A stretch of DNA of 64,000 nucleotides from contig OZ316891.1 of assembly GCA_973895155.1 (NCBI GenBank), forward strand, positions 29,636,001 through 29,700,000, given 5' to 3'. Under the pieces are notes generated by a model, which had not been told where the DNA came from, ran no database searches, and was given only the letters and a program-made list of their open reading frames with translations. Every line of letters begins with the position of its first letter. Positions within the stretch are counted from its first letter, which is position 1. This DNA is from Marsupella aquatica (Eukaryota; Marchantiophyta). Made by a program: the position numbers and the translations under genes. Below are positions 49,136 through 60,500 of this stretch, in pieces.

Positions 49136-52100
49136 ATGGCCTCGTTTACTAGTACTGTCGCAATTTGTTCGATGAATTTCAACCCCGTGCTTCCTGTTTC
49201 TGCAATTTCTTCTAGAGGCAGACGGAAGGTCAATTGCGTTTGTCGATCCTTTCGAAGGGCTCCAGCGGCTGGTTATGAGATGGCAGTGGTGGCCAGCATT
49301 GTTGCATTACCGGCTAGTGGCAGGAAGTTTGCAGTAATTCACACTCCCAAGGTCAGATTTCTCTCGTTGTCCTCGTCTTCCCGCTCTCTTATTCGGTGCA
49401 ATGCAGAGTCAGCGCAGAATGATGATGATCAGCAGCAGCCTGGCAGCCCCAGTATCGGTGCGGAATTGGGAGAGAAGCGAGGCTCGTTGGCAATCGTAGC
49501 AGAAGACAGAAAGAAACAAGACTTTCAAAGATTAGTGAAAGACCTACAAATTAGAAGGAAGAATTTTTGGCGTGATTTCAAGGAGCAGCATGTCGTGTAT
49601 AAGCGTGACAGGGACCAGTGGGGTTTGGGATTAAGTCCCATCTTTACAGTTCATGAAGATGAAGACGGCAATCGATACCAAGTGGATGTCAACAGGGATG
49701 AGGTTCTTCGCAGGAGTGGAATCGATCCAAACTTGATTCAGTTTGCGGACGAAGAATGTAAACATTTGGCTGAGGAGAGGATTGAACTTGCCGAAGGTCA
49801 CGCTAGAGATATTCAACTAGGGTTGGTAAACCCATCGCCCTTGAGCATCATTTACGAATACAAGCGGGGGAAAGCGTCTAGTACATCCAGTTTGGGAAAT
49901 GGCTTGTGGCCGGGGAGTTCTCAAACTATACCAGCAGGCGCACCGTGGCAGTTTTTGAGCATTCTAATACCCTTCCTCTCTTTCGCTTTATTGGGAATTG
50001 GAGTCAAATGGTTTTTTGCAAGGAGGAGACAGGACAAAGACCCGATAATCAGCGAGAAGAATATGCGTTCAATGCAGATGAGGAAGCTGGATGCTCGAAT
50101 GAAGCAAGCGTCCTCTAAGGGAACCATCGACAGTATTCTTCCAACCCAAAAAGAAAACGGAGACAATGCTGTAGCCAATCGAGCAGTAACACCAGGGGAG
50201 AAGGGAGTGCAAAATCCAGAGGTTTTTGGAGAAATCGTAGAGGCTGGTCTGTCTCGTGTAAATGGTGACCATTTCCAAAGGAAGGTTGTTGAGATTCAAG
50301 CTATGGCACGAAATGCTAGGCTCCAGGAGCAGGAAAGTGCAGAAGCTCGTTCAGCTCAAAGCCTCGAAAAACAAAAGTTCCTCGAAACGGAGATGAAGGA
50401 GCGGAGGCGTGTTAAGCGGATTGAGAATTTGGCGAAGGACCTAGATGATAATAGTCGTCCAGGAGCGGAAAATTTAGAGGATCCCAATGCTGTGGAGGTA
50501 TTTGAGGAGAAGAGGAATATTCCGGCCGATGAGACGGGGCAGTTTTCCACATCAGAAAGCGTCAGTGAAGGCAGTGACAATTATTCAAGCACACATCTCG
50601 GTTCGGACTCCGTTCTTGAATCCGGGACGCTTCCTTTACGAATTAAACCGACTTCTCCAAAGTCTCCTGGCATGATGCCTCGTATAATATTATCTGCCGA
50701 AGAAGCACGGGCTAGCATCGCCTCGAAGAGAGCCAGGTCAAACGCATCCTCTTCAGCATCTTCTTCGAAACCGGAGTTTAGAAGGTCAGAGGTTGGTTTT
50801 GGTAACAATGATTTCGGGAAAGTGCAGCCTTCCGCCGTGGAGACTCCTACCTCAACAAACTCAACCGAGCTGGAAACATCCGTGAATGCACCAAGTTTGT
50901 CTGCTAAAGAATCTTCCAAAGTGCTGGCCAGTGGAGCACTTGATACCTCTTCCTACAGCGGAACTCCAGCTGCAGGTATTTCTAATGACTGCCAGCCCGA
51001 AGCGAGTAATATGAGTCCCACGGAGAAGATTAACAACTCTCTCACTGTTACAAATGAGCCGTCGAGTAACTCCGGAAACTTGAATCTTGATCAACAGGAA
51101 AGGACAAAAGATCGAGAAGCGGGAGCAAGAGGTCAGATGAAATCAAAAGATGAAGATGAAGAGATGGAATGGATGAGAGATGACGTATTACGTGAAATTG
51201 TCTTCAAAGTGCAGGCCAATGAGGAGGCAGGGAGAGAACCTTTTTACAATCTGAATTCCGACCAGGAAACTCTGTTCTTCAAAGGACTAGAGAGAAAATT
51301 TGAACGGGAGGGAGACCAAGTCAAGAAATGGATCAAGGATCGGGTTGAGAACATTGACTACGGATCAAGTAAGCTAAATGACTTGCTAATCAGCAGACAG
51401 GATAACCTCGTGATGTCTTTGTCAGAATTAATATTAATGAAGGTGTCAGACTTATTTTCTTTGCCACTTTGCAATGAATCGTGGACCCTGCAAGAAGAGA
51501 TGTCGAGTTGTTTGGAGAGTTGACATGTCGTGTCTGACAAGCAACAGATACATTGGAGGTGTTTTGTAGTTCGAAATGTTCTTTCATCTATGCTAATGAT
51601 GCGTACGTGCAGATGGCATCAGTGTTTACGATTCTCCAGAATCCTACGAGTTGAAGTGGAAGGAAGGCGTTGATAGGTCTCCAAAATCAGAACTTCTTGA
51701 CAGATTCAGTCAGGATCGTAACCGGATTATAAATGAAAAAAGAGGATTAATCTACACCTCACCTCCTGACTCTGAAGAACTAGCACCAACTGACTCTACC
51801 GAAGAGTCACGATTACCGTCATCTCCTGCTTCTCCTTCTCCGTTGTCCGCCACGGCACCTCCATTGCCAGTTGCTTCTTCTCATACCTCCCCGCCTCTTA
51901 GTAAAGATCTTGGGACTACGCATGGACGGTCTAGAGAAAAGTTATCTGGAGATAGCAAGACAAAGGTTGTTATATCTTCTAGTCCACGAGGAGGAGAAGC
52001 CGCTGGGCCATACCCCCCAACCAGCCCAGGCACACAGAGTGGTGAAGCAGGCAAGGAGAATTGGGATCACACAAAAAGGTGGGCCAAGGACCTAGAGAGA

Positions 52101-53410
52101 AAGTATGCAAGGGAGAGAGATCCTTCTACCAGAGCCCTTATGCGGGAGATAGGCCAGGATCTTGAGCGATGGATAACGGAAGATGAGATAGAGGCGGCAA
52201 GTAGAATGCTTGATAACGGTATTGAAGGTGAAGCGGAGTACGCTAAGATGCACTATGAAAGGACTAAGGACAAAATCAAGCGGCAGCGGGAAGAATTTGG
52301 GCGAGACGCGATGATCAACAAATATTCTGAGTACAAAGAGGAATCTGAAGAAGTCGAACTTTGGTGGCTGAGCCTCCCCTTTGTTGTGGTCTGTGGACGT
52401 CGATTAATCTCTTGTTTTAACCTCTCTCAATGTATATTTGTTAGGGAGTTTTAAATTGTTCTGTATCTATAGTGCAGAGCGCTGACTGTAAAGCTCCCAC
52501 ACTTATTTGATCCTTATAAGTTTAATTATAGATATAAGATTGGAAGGTACCTAATACGTGACAGGATTTTGGAGTCCATTGATTCCCACTTTGCTTTGTC
52601 ATTACTGTCAAGGTAGGATAGGTATCCTTCCCCTGCATTTGTACATCTTGATGACTACCCTGTCGATCCACTGTGCATTTCATCTAGCAGCTACGTATGT
52701 CAATACTGTGGAAGAAGCTTAAGAGGACTTTCTGCCTGTGGACAGTGTATTGGATTGCGGGCAACAGTGGAAGGGGAGGTCCAAAGTGGACTGTACTCTG
52801 TTGATGTGGCTCCTGCACTAGATGGCGTCGGGGATCTGTCCAATGTACCATATCGTACAGTGGCATTCCAGGATCGAGGAGATGCTCAAAACTTTTGCAC
52901 ACTCATCAATTCTCAGCCAGAGAAGCTCAGTGCTGATGGTGCAGAGCCAGTCCCATTTGATCCCAAGGTTTATTCTCCTCACTGCTCATACTTAAATTTC
53001 TGTCTTGGTTCTATTCATTGACAGCGACAGGACTAAAAAGGCTAGAGTTTTTAGGGCGTCACTTTGTACTTCTTGCTCTGCGTGTCGAATGACTGTTGTG
53101 TGATTGATGTGGCTATGAAAGTGTCAGTAGATGTGCAGTCTGCTTTGGGTGCTGAGGCTAACATCTCGAATCTATTCTTGGTTGAATAATTCAGGACCTC
53201 TATGAGGATGCAAAGTCGGAAGGATTTAAGGTTACAGTCATCAAGAAGGGGCAACTGCACCTCTCCGTGGATGAACCATTTGACGAAGTAGAAAGTCGGA
53301 TTCTTGAGCTGGGCAGTGCAAAATATTTTGACGAGCTACTGAGTGACCGAATGATAGATATCGGTTCAGTAGTGGATGATGGCTTGGGCTTTGGACGAGG
53401 CCCTCAATAG
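49136..53410 (+). CDS. EMB1703-like plastid protein
   Basis: Four exons: 49136-51368, 51613-52388, 52746-52967 and 53195-53410, giving 3447 nt (1148 aa); phases agree. The start ATG has a good context (CCACCATGG) and opens a Ser/Arg-rich N-terminus (MASFTSTVAICSM) that looks like a chloroplast transit peptide. A single membrane segment is seen at residues ~270-295 (FLSILIPFLSFALLGIGVKW), followed by long Lys/Glu-rich and Ser-rich regions likely disordered or coiled coil. The C-terminus matches the Arabidopsis EMB1703 family as I recall it: LWWLSLPFVV, then the GDAQNFC block, then FKVTVIKKGQLHLSVDEPFD and DIGSV. The family is needed for embryo and plastid development; its biochemical role is not known to me. 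Confidence 0.87.
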
Positions 53411-55140
53411 TGCTAGCATATCTTTTAGGGATGTACATTAGTTGAACGACTTTTTTTCTGATCACCCATACCATGAAGGTCCTTTGTCGGATGATGGGAC
53501 CACACAGGCAAAATACAGAAAATAGACTGGGAGAATGCATGCGAAGTATGAATGCAGTACTTCGTTGAATCCTTTGCTTCGTATGGTGAGGAGCTGGAAT
53601 ATCATTCTGGGAGGTTTCTACCCCGCAGCCCTCCTAGCACTGTTTGTATACCTCGAGAGGCTTTGGTAAGGTAAGAGCGCTTGGGATTACAGCAGAGCTG
53701 TACATATAGGCACAGATGCACATTTTTAGCGTCTGGAGGCGAAAGTATATTCTATAAATTGATTATATTAGATAAGAGAAACTTCTTTATAGAGTTGGTG
53801 GTTGTTCGGTCTCCAGGTGAAGAAGTTATAGTAGGTTATCAACCAGGAAAGAAATCTAAGCAGAGTCCTTGAGAGCGCCACACGCCAGGGAAATCAAGAT
53901 GGTTTATTGAACCCATACCTGCGCTGCGACCCAGTTGAGGGTCTAAGATTTATTATTTTCCTCTCAATATTAACAGAGGGCCCTGAAAATTAGTGAGGAC
54001 GTTACATGACCGTGACCTGGAGTCTGATGGGAAGGCTTAATATGTCCGGAGCAAACTCGGGCCATATTTCGTTTTGTAGTTGGTAACGTCACTGTCTGTT
54101 CCCTACACTATTGTGACATTATTGAATATTGTCAGCCCTTTCAGACGCGGGTGGCTTACTATAGCTCGTTGTCATGTTAATGTTTCCCGAAGGTTCAGAT
54201 CGATGCAGATTTCGAATGTTAAACAGCTGGTTGCAGCTACAAGAAGCGCAGTGCCCGAGTATAAAAGCCGACAAATAGTAGTCAAGAATTGGAAGATCGA
54301 TAGGAGCTACAAGAAGCACACAGCACTGTACCACGCTAGGAAAAATCCTCCAGCAGTCGAGAGTGATATGAAATCCTGATGAAAAGCATCAATCCTGTTT
54401 CGTCATTGAGGCCTTCAAGAGAACATTTCTTCGTCGACGGGCAGCTCGTCCCGACCTACTGGTCACCAAATAGCAATTAACAACCTTGTTTGGACCAGTT
54501 ATCTAGTAATTGTGGCTATTAAAGGTCTTTGGCGTCTTATTCACGTATAACCCACTTAAAATGAACTTTGCTTTGGATATTTAAATCACACTTGCCACTA
54601 TAAAAGCCTCATTCCATGTTTCACTATTCACCATAAAAGGTGGACCACTAGCAGTGGACCACTAGCACGTTTTGTGGAGTATTTGTCAAAAAAAGTTTTG
54701 TAGTCAGCACCTTTTGTGGAACTCAAAGCCCATTTCTGAACTTGTACTCCTTAGAATGAGAACTACGGGTTACCCGTAGTCCTTTATAGGGGCAGGTGTG
54801 GTTTAACTAGAATGGGACACGTAAATGAAACTCAAGCAACCATAGAGGAATTTCTGTCGTTTGGGACTACACAACATATTTTAGATACACCTTGAAAGCT
54901 TTGACTCATGCCGAACATATACTATTGTGGAGATTTAACATATGAACTGATTCCAATCTCCAGCTATTCATATCCATTCACCTACTACATCCCCCATATA
55001 TCGGCCCATAAACAGTCCTCATTCTTATTCCTACTTATTATACACCATTCTACGACTTGAAGTCCTGAAGCCAAGTTCGCTCCGATTTTCTGTCAATAAA
55101 CACAGTGCACGAAGTAGTGACTATGCTCAGTACTATTTGA
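53411..55140. other. Intergenic region downstream of the EMB1703-like gene
   Basis: 3' UTR and AT-rich spacer. Contains GTGGACCACTAGCA direct repeats near 54640-54665 and a perfect 9-bp hairpin at 54762-54780. No conserved protein segment. Confidence 0.5.
54762..54780. repeat. Perfect inverted repeat (hairpin)
   Basis: ACTACGGGT T ACCCGTAGT: nine paired bases with a one-base centre. Function unknown; it could be the footprint or centre of a small element. Confidence 0.6.
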
Positions 55141-55146
55141 TCACTC

Positions 55147-55368
55147 AGGTTGACTTGACGGATCTTGGTAACTGCACATCAAAATATGACATATACAGTG
55201 TACTACATCCCTCCATACCATGATCAACCTCGTTATTTTCTTTAAATCAATGAGTGCACACCACATACTATCACATTTTGTTGTTTTCTTTAAATCAATG
55301 AGTGCACACCATATATTACCACATTTTGACGTGTGAGTACCATCAGGGTGACTTGACTGCATTTCAAA
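55147..55368. mobile_element. MITE-like element
   Basis: Imperfect terminal inverted repeats: GGTAACTGCACATCAAAATATG near 55171 on the left, and on the right the reverse complement of GGTACTCACACGTCAAAATG. The interior has two ~49-bp tandem units (TTTCTTTAAATCAATGAGTG). The same family appears inverted at 44040-44230. Confidence 0.65.
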
Positions 55369-55401
55369 ATGGGCAGATTTTTTTTAATCTTAGACTATGT
55401 T

Positions 55402-56120
55402 TGTCGTGACATATAGTATCGTAGCCATATAGTGTATCGAAAACATACAAGTCACCAGCAATGCATATGTGCAAGCTGCTAGCAACCAACATGCATAGAA
55501 AAAGTTCAATCACATTCACAAGTGCCAAAAAAAGCAAGTGAGGTGGTATGTACGTAGTGGAGGTATAAACCTCTGTATATAAAAGGCGTGATAGAAACAA
55601 ACGTACTGAAATCGAATCGAAAACCGGCGAGATGCCAAGATCGGCCGGGAGCATCTAACGAATCACTGTGTGAATTCCGTGTACGGAACCGACGAGCAGC
55701 CTCTGAAAAACTCTGTCTCACAACGATTCAAGAAGAACTGAAGAACGGCAAAGAAAAACATGCCCTAAGTAGGACCGGGTCCAGGCGTCACACTAACAAA
55801 CCCCTTTTGCTTCAAGAACAGCCCAGACTCGCTACAAGAACATGACACTAACTCAAGTAGTACATTAGCCCTAACCATACCTAGCGGGCATGCGAGGGAC
55901 ATGCCGATGTGCACAAGCGGCACTGTCCCTCGGCATGACAGCTGTCATGACATATAGTATCGTAGCCATATAGTGTATCGAAAACATACAAGTCACCAGC
56001 AATGCATATGTGCAAGCTGCTAGCAACCAACATGCATAGAAAAAGTTCAATCACATTCACAAGTGCCAAGAAAAAGCAAGTGAGGTGGTATGTACGTAGT
56101 GGAGGTATAAACCTCTGTAT
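55402..56120. repeat. LTR-like sequence with a duplicated ~177-bp segment
   Basis: 55402-55578 and 55943-56120 are direct repeats, nearly identical apart from a few substitutions and a 1-nt indel, starting TGTCGTGACATATAG and TGTCATGACATATAG. Read on the plus strand, 55402-55940 is TG...CA with a TATATAAAAGG box at ~55577. Read on the minus strand, 55952-55402 also begins TGTCATGACA and ends CACGACA. The second copy abuts the G/C run that should be the gypsy polypurine tract, so this is probably the gypsy 3' LTR region in rearranged form, but a separate LTR in plus orientation cannot be excluded. Confidence 0.65.
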
Positions 56121-56133
56121 CCCCCCCCAGACC
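56121..56133 (-). other. Candidate gypsy polypurine tract
   Basis: The minus strand reads GTCTGGGGGGGG about 30 nt after the polyprotein stop, directly before the LTR-like repeat, the place and composition expected of a PPT. Confidence 0.6.
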
Positions 56134-56160
56134 ACAGTCAAAAGGAGGGCTGAAGAAAAG

Positions 56161-57517
56161 TCAGATAGCACGTGGAGCACAGGAAGGGCAAAACCATAAC
56201 CCTTCTGGCACCTGGGTAAGTTCAGGCCGAAGGCAGAAAAGATGGTACCCTCCATTGCAATTGTCACACAGCAGCATCTGGTCAGCATCATCAATTCGCA
56301 AACACACTTTGCAAGGGTAGTCCACAGGTGGAATCCAAGTAGAAGTCACAATGGTGGGATCCAGGTTAGGCAGATGACAAGGGGCGCAATTCTTGGCATT
56401 GTCAGCAATTGTGCGCCCATCTGCCCCTTGTAACTCTAGCACTCCAGACGGTCGAATAGCTTTAACCCTGAGAATAGTACGACTGGTAGAGGTGTCCAGG
56501 GTGTCGTTAGCTTACCGCTGCAAGTACACAAAATCTCCCACATCAAACTTCCTGACCTTGGGCTGAAAAGTGCCACCTCGTGTGTGTGCATAACGCAGTG
56601 TGTCCCTGTGCTGTGCAATGGTCAAATTCTCCATGGCCATGGGCATAACCCTCCTGAATAGGGCAGCCCTCTCAGAGATCACATCAGACCAAGTCACAGC
56701 TGAATCCAAGTCCACCACCTGAAGCATGTGAGCAGCAATAGTAGAAGGTGGAACTGGGTGACGATCAAACAACAAGAAGTAGGGAGAAAAGTTAGACAGT
56801 GATGCATGTCTGGACATCCTATACCATGGCAATGTAGGGTAAGGCCAGGTCCCAATCCTCCTTGTTTTTGGTGAGGCAGATCTTCCAGAGACCCTTCTTG
56901 CATGTCTGAACCATGCACTCTGCCAAGCCAACTGCCTGTGGGTGATCTCGTGATGTCCGGCGATGATCAATGAGGGCCTGATCAAGCAGCTCCTGGAACT
57001 CTCCTCTAAACTCTGAGCCCTGGTCAGTGAGACATTATGCACAAGCTCCAAAGCGGTTGAGAACTTGTTGTAGGAATGCCTGGCTGGTGCTACGGGAGGT
57101 CTTATCCGGCAATGCCACAAGTTCTATCCACTTGGAGAAATGCTCTATCATGATCATGATGTAGAGATTACCCCGAGATGTGAGGGGTAATTCTCCAGCC
57201 AAATCACATGACCAACGATAAAACATGCCCTGAATAGGGAGTGGATGAAGTGTGGGTTGCCGAGATGTGAAAGAAGTCCTCACCCTATCACACTGTTCAC
57301 ACCGGGCAATAACATCTTGAACCTGGCCATGCATGCCTCTCCAATGATAATGAGGGACCAAGAGGCTGTAAGTCCTCTTAACGCCAAAATGACCAAGCTC
57401 AGAATGTACCTTACGGATAAGGCCAACCCTCTCATGAATGGGTGGAACCACCACTTCCCTGTCTAGCAAGCAGCGCACGAGATGATCTCCCTTCCACAAG
57501 TAGCGCTTGGACCTTTG
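56161..57517 (-). pseudogene. Gypsy integrase with C-terminal PHD finger, interrupted
   Basis: Continues pol after an in-frame TAG at 57518-57520. Seen in order: the HHCC zinc-binding region (HSELGHFGVKRTYS ... CEQCDRV), the catalytic core (WSCDLAGELP, then TDQGSEFRGEF, then GLAE), an integrase C-terminal segment (FDVGDFVYLQR), then a PHD finger at 56313-56179 with the C4HC3 pattern (CKVC, CDNC, GYHLFC, GLWFCPSC). Lesions: a stop near 57035 before the second catalytic Asp, a one-base frameshift near 56822, and a TAA near 56514 just after the LQR of the C-terminal segment. The frame then runs to its natural stop at 56161. PHD fingers commonly bind histone H3 tails, so a role in target-site choice is a reasonable inference. 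Confidence 0.88.
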
Positions 57518-60500
57518 CTAAATTCGGTCTCTCTGGGCAGCAGTAACATGTGTGGGGTACTCCCCATGCTGCAGAAATCTCAGAGTGTCGCTGTCCTCCC
57601 ATATGTCCACCACAGGTTGGTCAACAACATAGCATGGCAGCAAAGCAAGATAGGTCGATGCATGAAATGTAGGCAGGATGGAAACCTGGTCAAAATCTTG
57701 CCGTGCATCTGAGGAATCATCAGAGGTAATCAAAGGGCAGCTGGACATAGTGTCAGCATTCTGATGTGTCACACCAGGCCTATGAATTACCTCAAAATCA
57801 TACTCCTGGAGTATGAGCGCCCAACGAGCAAGCTTGCCAGTAAGCTTGTCGTTGGTCATCAACCACTTCAAGGGCTGGTGGTCGGTGTAGAGAATAAACC
57901 TGGTCCCATAGAGGTAGGGCCTATAATGTATGACAGCCCACACAACAGCAAGGCATTCACCCTCATAAGAAGAATAATGACTCTTTGCCTGATTGTTGCT
58001 CCTGGATGCATAGGCAATGACGTACTCTTTACCTTCCTCATCATGCTGGCCCAGAATGGCACCAATCCCAAGGGCACTCCAATCTGTGTGTAGCACAAAG
58101 ACCTTGTTGAAATCAGGTCTTCTCAGCACCGGGTATTCTGAGAGCTTCTCCTTCAAAGTGGCAAATGCTGCCTCAGCATCTGTACTCCATGTCCAAGTCA
58201 CATTCTTTTTCAACAAAGCATACAATGGGTGTGCAATGGTACTGAAATCTTTGATGTAGATCCGGTAGTAATTGCACAACCCAATAAAACTCCTCAAAGT
58301 GTGAACATCGGTAGGAGTGGGCATTTCCAAGATGGATACCACCTTGGCCCAGTGAGCCATGGTTCCATTTGGAAGAATGCGATGCCCAAGATATACTACT
58401 GATCTGACAGCAAATTCACACTTCTTGGGGTGTATCTTTAGGTTCACCTTCTTAAGCCTCATGAATAGCTCCTCAAGGTCAAGTAGATGCTGGTCAAATC
58501 CTTTGCTGTGGACCAACACATCATCAATGTAGCATTTCAGAAACTCAGCACCTTGCAGAACCTGGTCCATGACTCTTTGAAAGAATATGGGCGCATTCTT
58601 CAAGCCAAATGGCATCACCAACCACTCCCATAGTTGGTTACTACCATGGAAAGCTATTTTCTTGCGATCCTTTGCAAGCAGCAAAATCTGGTTGAAGCCT
58701 TGCCTTAGATCCACAAGAGTGAAGATGTTTGAGTCTCCAATGCTGTCAAATAGCTCCTCTGGCCGCGGCATGGGGTACCTGTCCTGAGGTGTGACCAGGT
58801 TCAATGGTCTGTAGTCCCCACACATGCGCTTCTCTGTCCACAATCCACTGGAATCCTTCTTTGCTGGCATCACTGTAGCTGCCGCAAAATCTGATGTAGA
58901 TGGCTGAATAAGACCAGCTTCATAAAGCTCTTGGCACCTCTCATCCACCAGCTGCCACTCATGCTTACTCAAACGGTGTCTCCGCCTAAAGATAGGTGTT
59001 TCATCAGCCAACTCAATGGAGAACTGCATAGTCTTGCACTTACCCAAGTCCTTCATAGAGAAAGCAAACACATTCTTATGCTTGAGGAGAAAATTCAGCA
59101 GCTGGTCCTTCTGTCTTTTACTCAGGTGGTTGCCCATGATAAATGTGTAGTTGGCAACACTAGGAATAGGACCTGATGTACTCGTGCTTGAAGAGCCAGA
59201 AGTGCCAGCCTCTCCACTGTCCAAGCTGCTAGCATGCTGCTGATAAGGTGATGAGGCCTCTCCAAGGCCTGCTGTATCTGTTGCTCTGGTCTGATCCACA
59301 CCATGAAACTCAGAAATAATGTCAGCCACATTACAAGGGACCTCCTCCCCCCCAACACTTGGACTGAAGCGGTGAGTGTTGAATAGAGGTAAGTGCACCT
59401 GGTCTGGATGCCATGTAGCAGCACTATGGAGGGGTAGGGCTGGAGCTCCTAATGCTGGAGGAATGTACATCTGAAAAAGGATGCAAGTGACCAGAAGCCA
59501 AGTGAGAGCATTGAGATCCATTACCCTGCCAAGTAAAGCATTCCTGGCCAGCCTGGTGATTTTGGTGTGACCTGTAGTACCGGGTTGGAAGCCCATAGCC
59601 CGTTCTCTCTCCTCAGGACTAGGTTCATCCCATGTACCGGTAGAATGTCGATAAACCAGCCCAGGACCATCACCCTGAAAAGCATGTGCACCTGGAAAGG
59701 ACACAAATGTAGGCCAAGCAGCACGGGGTTGTCCAATGGTATTAGCTGGATACCAAGGTGCTGGCTCATGCTGTGTAACTGGTTGGCAAGAACTGTCAGG
59801 ATCCAAAATCTGGTCCACTGTAAGGTTAGTGTCCCTGGATGTGTGGTGAAGAGCCATCTCCAGCAAGGAAGGTGGTGCAAGGTTAGTCCAAAAGTTACGA
59901 AGACGATGTGCATAAGAACCACAGTGCACTGCATCAATGAGAAGGGGTGGTCCCAAGTAGTGCTGGACCACACTGAAATCCTCTTTGACCTGTGGACGCT
60001 GGTCAAACTGAGATGGAGTATTCTCAATGATATAACCAACAGCAGGATAAAGGGATTGAGCCCAGGTGAGAATCTGAACCAATGCTGTGAAAAGGCCAGA
60101 ACGAGAATCATGCAGTCCAGCACCGTGACCAGCAGCTGAAAACCCTTGGCATTCCCAACCAGCTATGATCAAATCAAGGGAGCCAAGAAGGTTTAAGTGC
60201 CGGTGCTGGATAAGCTGGATATCTGGAGGAAAGAAAGAAAATGCAGACTTCCATGCACTGTGTGGAAACTGCTGAGGAAATCGCTCTGAAAATTCCAGCA
60301 GACGGGATTCAGCCACTTGCCTTGCACCTGGATCAATATCCACATAGATGTACTGCTTCACCACCATGCCAGACTGTAGGAGAGCTTCCAGGCCTGTAGA
60401 AATGCCACCAAAAAGCTCAAGCAATGTAAGGCCATCTGAAGGAGGAGTCCATGTAACTGGTGCGCTCAAGATTGGGGCTATTGGTTGTCCATGATGCTGC

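Noticed and set aside
52695-52755. Zinc-ribbon-like CQYC...CGQC stretch before EMB1703 exon 3
   Set aside because: Splicing from 52388 to 52746 gives a conserved PFVV-C junction matching the family; most of the stretch is then intron.
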